From assembly GCA_017610225.1 (NCBI GenBank), contig JAFCCM010000080.1:1-7690 (forward strand): 7,690 nucleotides of DNA. The letters run 5' to 3'. The notes under the pieces were generated by a model that ran no database searches, had not been told where the DNA came from, and worked only from the letters and a program-made list of their open reading frames with translations. Positions within the stretch are counted from its first letter, which is position 1. Each line of letters begins with the position of its first letter. The DNA comes from Candidatus Aenigmatarchaeota archaeon (GTDB taxonomy: Archaea > Aenigmatarchaeota > Aenigmatarchaeia > CG10238-14). Position numbers and translations under genes: made by a program. Of this stretch, positions 5,588-7,690 are shown piece after piece.

Positions 5588-5654
5588 TTTCACCCCTCAC
5601 CAATAATCACAAAATTCTTAAAACCCCAGACAAACAAACATTGATTAGATATAT

Positions 5655-6269
5655 ATGGTAACAGAATTGTCTGTATTAGAAAATCTAGTAGGATCGTTTG
5701 TTAACTTAGTTCCAAGCCTTTTAGGAGCATTAGTCCTTCTATTATTAGGATGGCTAGTAGGAAGAGCAGTAAGTACAATATTACACAAAATACTCAGAAA
5801 ACTAAGAGTAGATAATTATTTCAAATTGGAAAGAGGTCCACATATAACTGGCATCTTTTCTACAGCAATAAAATGGGTAATATACCTTGCATTTATTTCA
5901 GCAGCAGTAGAAGTAATGGGAATAGCAAGTTTAAGTGTTTACTTTAATGGTCTACTTGAACTTATAATGGGTCTTCTTGGGGGAGTAATAGTAATACTAG
6001 TAGCATATCTAATAGCAAGATACATACAAAAACATGTAAAAGCTATGAAATCAGAATATTCTGGTTTAGTGTCACAGTTAATCTTCTTGTTTGTAATGGT
6101 AATATCAATATCAATTGCATTTGATATCGCAGATATACCAAATGATCTAATCAACACAATAATAGTAATAATAGTTGCATCAGTAGGACTAGGATTTGCA
6201 CTTGCTCTGGGATTAGGGTTAAGAGACACGATTGCTAGATTAGCAAAAAAGTATGAAAAGAAGATTTAG
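5655..6269 (+). CDS. Mechanosensitive-channel-like conserved TM helix protein
   Basis: This 204-aa integral membrane protein resembles the conserved-TM-helix family related to small-conductance mechanosensitive channels. It has two TM/basic repeats. The first is LVPSLLGALVLLLLGWLVG (18-36) followed by a KILRKLRVDNYF amphipathic segment. Further membrane spans are at about 71-92, 97-122 and 138-157. The last is a Gly-rich helix at 166-189 containing GLGFALALGLGLRDTIARL, the pore-lining-type signature of this family. It lacks the large cytoplasmic beta domain of full-length MscS, so it is the short form whose gating is not established. It probably contributes to osmotic or membrane-tension response. 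It follows the tRNA gene by 67 nt, and a T-rich terminator comes directly after its stop. Confidence 0.85.
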   Translation: MVTELSVLENLVGSFVNLVPSLLGALVLLLLGWLVGRAVSTILHKILRKLRVDNYFKLERGPHITGIFSTAIKWVIYLAFISAAVEVMGIASLSVYFNGLLELIMGLLGGVIVILVAYLIARYIQKHVKAMKSEYSGLVSQLIFLFVMVISISIAFDIADIPNDLINTIIVIIVASVGLGFALALGLGLRDTIARLAKKYEKKI

Positions 6270-6288
6270 TTTTTTCTTTTTTCTTTTT
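6270..6288 (+). terminator. T-tract terminator after the channel-like gene
   Basis: Directly after the TAG, a run of T6-C-T6-C-T5 occupies 6270-6288. U-rich tracts without a strong hairpin are the normal intrinsic terminators in archaea. The next gene has its own TATA-like element, which fits a transcript boundary here. Confidence 0.6.
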
Positions 6289-6293
6289 GTAAA

Positions 6294-6303
6294 GTTTATT
6301 TTA
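6294..6303 (+). promoter_or_regulatory. TATA-like box of the PH-domain-like gene
   Basis: GTTTATTTTA is centred about 26-27 nt before the ATG at 6325 and is preceded by a purine-rich GTAAA. The spacing predicts a leaderless transcript. Confidence 0.45.
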
Positions 6304-6324
6304 TCTAGTTGTTAAAGTATTAAT

Positions 6325-6765
6325 ATGAAAAAAAATGTTATGACAAGATCAAGAAAATCATTTTTTATAGGATATGTATTTTTTGTATTGTTTGCTTTGA
6401 TTATACTTTCTTTGTATGCTTTAGATTTTTTCTCAGATTTTATAATCTATTTGTTATCCTTCCCCGCGGTTTATTTGTTTCTGCTTCCAGAATATGTAAA
6501 AGTCGACAAAAAGTATTTTATCAAAGAAGAAAACGTAGAAGAAGTTAGTGGAATAATAACCAAAAAGAGAAATATCATACCCTGGAATTTAGTCGCAAAT
6601 GTCTCGATGAAGAAAGGAATTGTTGGCACGATGCTGGACTATGGTGATATTATTGTCAGCACAATGAGTGGTAAAGAAAATATTGTCATGCAAGGGATAA
6701 GTAGCCCTGAAAAAGTTCTTAGAAAACTTGAAGAAAAGATTGGAAAGAAAAGTGTGATTAGTTGA
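6325..6765 (+). CDS. Membrane protein with bacterial-PH-like domain
   Basis: This 146-aa protein has a basic N-terminus (MKKNVMTRSRK, cytoplasmic side expected). Two TM helices follow (about 12-32 and 37-55), forming a hairpin. A soluble domain (56-140) matches the bPH_2 (DUF304, YdbS-like) pattern: strand VKVDKKYFIKEE, then GIITKKRNIIPWNLVANVSMKKGIVGTMLDYGDIIVST, with the typical turn into 'iPw..i..V...rg..g.l.gyGti.v'. It ends in a helix SPEKVLRKLEEKI. The domain should face the cytoplasm. Function is unknown; YdbS-type proteins are membrane-associated and sometimes linked to stress resistance. No catalytic residues are expected. It is transcribed alone, after a terminator, and faces the acidic micro-ORF with only 8 bp between the stop codons. 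Confidence 0.7.
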   Translation: MKKNVMTRSRKSFFIGYVFFVLFALIILSLYALDFFSDFIIYLLSFPAVYLFLLPEYVKVDKKYFIKEENVEEVSGIITKKRNIIPWNLVANVSMKKGIVGTMLDYGDIIVSTMSGKENIVMQGISSPEKVLRKLEEKIGKKSVIS

Positions 6766-6773
6766 GTAGGAAA

Positions 6774-6866
6774 TTAAAATTCTTTAAGATCTTCCTCTTC
6801 GTCCCATTCATCTTCTTCTAATTCTTCTTCAACAATATCTTGTTCGTTTAATTTTTCTTCTTCCAT
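6774..6866 (-). CDS. 30-aa highly acidic microprotein
   Basis: The minus-strand frame from the ATG at 6866 encodes 30 residues: 17 are Asp or Glu, 2 are Lys, one is Trp (residue 21) and none is Cys. Three signs suggest it is translated. GGAG (6872-6875) lies 5 nt before the ATG, one of the strongest Shine-Dalgarno elements in the window. A TATA-like CTATAAAG (about 6911-6918) predicts a start near 6889 and a leader of about 22 nt that contains this Shine-Dalgarno. The frame ends cleanly 8 nt from the convergent PH-domain-like gene. It is probably disordered or helical; such acidic peptides can bind basic proteins or mimic nucleic acid, but nothing identifies a partner. Against it, GAA-rich low-complexity stretches can be open by chance. 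Confidence 0.5.
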   Translation of the reverse strand: MEEEKLNEQDIVEEELEEDEWDEEEDLKEF

Positions 6867-6910
6867 GATATCTCCTTTGGTCAATTATTTATTACATATT
6901 GATTATTTAA

Positions 6911-6920
6911 CTTTATAGAT
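6911..6920 (-). promoter_or_regulatory. TATA-like box of the acidic micro-ORF
   Basis: On the minus strand this reads ATCTATAAAG. Its centre is about 49 nt from the ATG at 6866, which places transcription start near 6889 and leaves room for the Shine-Dalgarno. It lies about 35 bp from the divergent plus-strand TATA-like element at 6946-6956. Confidence 0.4.
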
Positions 6921-6945
6921 AGTGCAGACTACATATGGAATATAA

Positions 6946-6956
6946 GTATTTAAAAC
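6946..6956 (+). promoter_or_regulatory. TATA-like box of the 48-aa membrane protein gene
   Basis: GTATTTAAAAC, preceded by purine-rich GGAATATAA, has archaeal TATA/BRE character. It predicts a transcript start near 6976 and a leader of roughly 28 nt before the ATG at 7004. The leader has no strong Shine-Dalgarno. Confidence 0.4.
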
Positions 6957-7003
6957 TGTAGGAAACCATCAATAACTTAAGTTTAACATCACTAAGATTA
7001 GTT

Positions 7004-7150
7004 ATGGGATATACAGTTTATTTTCCGGAGAATCTTGCTAATTATAATTTTGGTATAGCTGCTGTTGTTGGATTAGTTTTTGTTGTTTTAATTGTTGGTG
7101 TGGTTATTGGTAGTTCTAGAAATAGTAGGAAAAGAAGAAGACCTGAGTGA
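7004..7150 (+). CDS. 48-aa single-pass membrane microprotein
   Basis: This small ORF starts MGYTVYFPENLANYNFGI and has one strongly hydrophobic helix (about residues 17-36, AIV/GV-rich with Gly spacing). It ends in a very basic tail, SRNSRKRRRPE. By the positive-inside rule the tail is cytoplasmic and the short N-terminus is outside. The sharp TM-plus-basic-tail design and the upstream TATA-like element support a real gene, although the Shine-Dalgarno is weak. Function is unknown; proteins of this shape often modulate larger membrane complexes. It is divergent from the acidic micro-ORF and converges on the 75-aa cysteine protein. Confidence 0.55.
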   Translation: MGYTVYFPENLANYNFGIAAVVGLVFVVLIVGVVIGSSRNSRKRRRPE

Positions 7151-7174
7151 TTTTAGAAGAATTTTGTATCTTAT

Positions 7175-7402
7175 TCAACCAAGTTTGACATGATTAACAA
7201 CTAGTTTAGGTTGGTATTGAGTTATTCTCCACATTGGATTATAACCTCTAAATACATCACAACCCACATTTACTTCTCTGGTTTTTAAAACTATAATATC
7301 ACTCTGATCTGGCATGATTGGTCTATAAGCTGGACATCCAAGACACCTTAGACGATTTAATCCACCTTTGGGGTTTAAACATTCATTAACTTCAACTACC
7401 AT
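7175..7402 (-). CDS. Hypothetical 75-aa four-cysteine protein
   Basis: I do not recognise this family. The 75-aa product has cysteines at 8, 20, 23 and 48, with a C-x2-C pair in the sequence RCLGCPAYRP (19-28). The spacing C-x11-C-x2-C-x24-C could bind Zn or an Fe-S cluster, but it is not a standard motif. The second half (GYNPMWRITQYQPKLVVNHV) is strand-rich, with no TM segment. An almost ideal archaeal promoter at the right distance makes expression likely. It appears monocistronic and converges on the 48-aa membrane protein gene, with 24 nt between their stop codons. Confidence 0.65.
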   Translation of the reverse strand: MVVEVNECLNPKGGLNRLRCLGCPAYRPIMPDQSDIIVLKTREVNVGCDVFRGYNPMWRITQYQPKLVVNHVKLG

Positions 7403-7430
7403 ATTATCAATTATTACTAGAAAAGGTTAA

Positions 7431-7449
7431 GGTATTTAAACCTTTCGGT
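7431..7449 (-). promoter_or_regulatory. Strong archaeal BRE/TATA promoter of the 75-aa gene
   Basis: The minus strand reads AACCGAAAGGTTTAAATACC, with a BRE-like CCGAAAGG followed by TATA box TTTAAATA, the best promoter match in the window. The TATA centre is about 34 nt from the ATG at 7402, so the leader would be about 8 nt or less. Confidence 0.75.
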
Positions 7450-7526
7450 TACATCATTTCATGGATTAGTCCTTGATTTTTTCCTCTTTCTTTGGTTATT
7501 TATTTTCTGAAGGTTAAAAATTATTT
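7443..7526. other. Short intergenic region before the right-edge gene
   Basis: No gene is visible. Apart from the BRE part of the 75-aa gene's promoter at its left end, it contains a plus-strand TATA-like GGTTATTTATTTT (about 7494-7506). That element is centred about 27 nt before the ATG at 7527 and could drive a leaderless transcript of the edge gene. Confidence 0.35.
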
Positions 7527-7690
7527 ATGAAATTTGTGGAAACTCTAAAGCCAAGGATGATAATACAAATTGAAGATAAAAAATTCAAGATAATAGAAAG
7601 AATATGGTGGAAGATGTTTAAAGCAGACGATCATTATTATAAGTTGTTTTAGAGTATGAAGACGGTTCACAAAACTATAGATTAGCTTTT
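7527..7690 (+). CDS. Partial unknown gene with an apparent frameshift, runs off the window
   Basis: From the ATG at 7527 the frame encodes 41 residues (starting MKFVETLKPRMIIQIEDKKF, with IERIWWKMFK) and stops at TAG 7650-7652. From 7643 onward a second frame is open to the window end. It reads VVLEYEDGSQNYRLAF and continues naturally from the YYK at residues 37-39. A single extra G near 7643 would fuse the two into one protein. Either the assembly lost one base in AAGTTGTTTT, or the gene is truly broken or recoded. The joined protein looks like a small beta-rich domain (motifs 'i.i.dkkfkiierIWWK' and 'leYeDGs..YrLaf'); a distant DUF4178-like resemblance is only a guess. Confidence 0.5.

Noticed and set aside
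5939..6229. Minus-strand 96-aa frame opposite the channel-like gene
   Set aside because: It is Ile/Thr/Pro-rich antisense of a membrane protein with no independent support.

Overview
The window looks like chromosomal DNA of an AT-rich archaeon, most plausibly a DPANN lineage of the Woesearchaeota/Pacearchaeota kind. The supporting signs are an archaeal-type cytidylate kinase, a ThiI-related THUMP protein without a rhodanese domain, an archaeal RelE-like protein paired with a small winged-helix protein, and a tRNA gene with no encoded CCA. Several genes also have TATA-like boxes about 25 nt upstream of the start codon, which suggests leaderless transcripts. The lineage is inferred from gene style, not from a marker phylogeny.

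Layout. Positions 1-1221 hold a short tandem repeat at the left edge and two minus-strand genes: an N-formylglutamate amidohydrolase-family protein and an unrecognised 87-aa protein. An endonuclease III gene (nth) runs divergently from about 1293. After a roughly 165-nt gap, a plus-strand block runs from 2190 to 4567. It starts with a TATA box and an 18-bp perfect palindrome, then a 4-bp-overlapping winged-helix/RelE-like pair (candidate toxin-antitoxin). Next come a ThiI-like protein whose PP-loop is degenerate, a zinc-ribbon protein 2 nt downstream of it, and a 153-aa protein that resembles HPr but lacks the phosphorylatable histidine. Cytidylate kinase (minus strand) converges on that last gene with a 15-bp overlap.

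From 5131 to 6765 the plus strand is mostly membrane functions: a small multi-pass protein, then tRNA-Ser(GGA) only 4 nt after its stop codon, a mechanosensitive-channel-type conserved-TM-helix protein, a T-rich terminator, and a two-TM protein with a bacterial-PH-like domain. The last kilobase holds small genes: a 30-aa very acidic ORF with a strong Shine-Dalgarno (minus), a divergent 48-aa single-pass membrane protein (plus), a 75-aa four-cysteine protein behind a textbook archaeal promoter (minus), and a partial gene at the right edge with an apparent frameshift.

How they fit together. Most genes are housekeeping or orphan and do not form one pathway. The most coherent group is 2190-4075, where a putative RNA-targeting toxin module, a non-catalytic-looking tRNA-binding THUMP protein and a zinc-ribbon protein are tightly packed and may be co-transcribed. 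I see no CRISPR array, insertion sequence, rRNA or replication origin.
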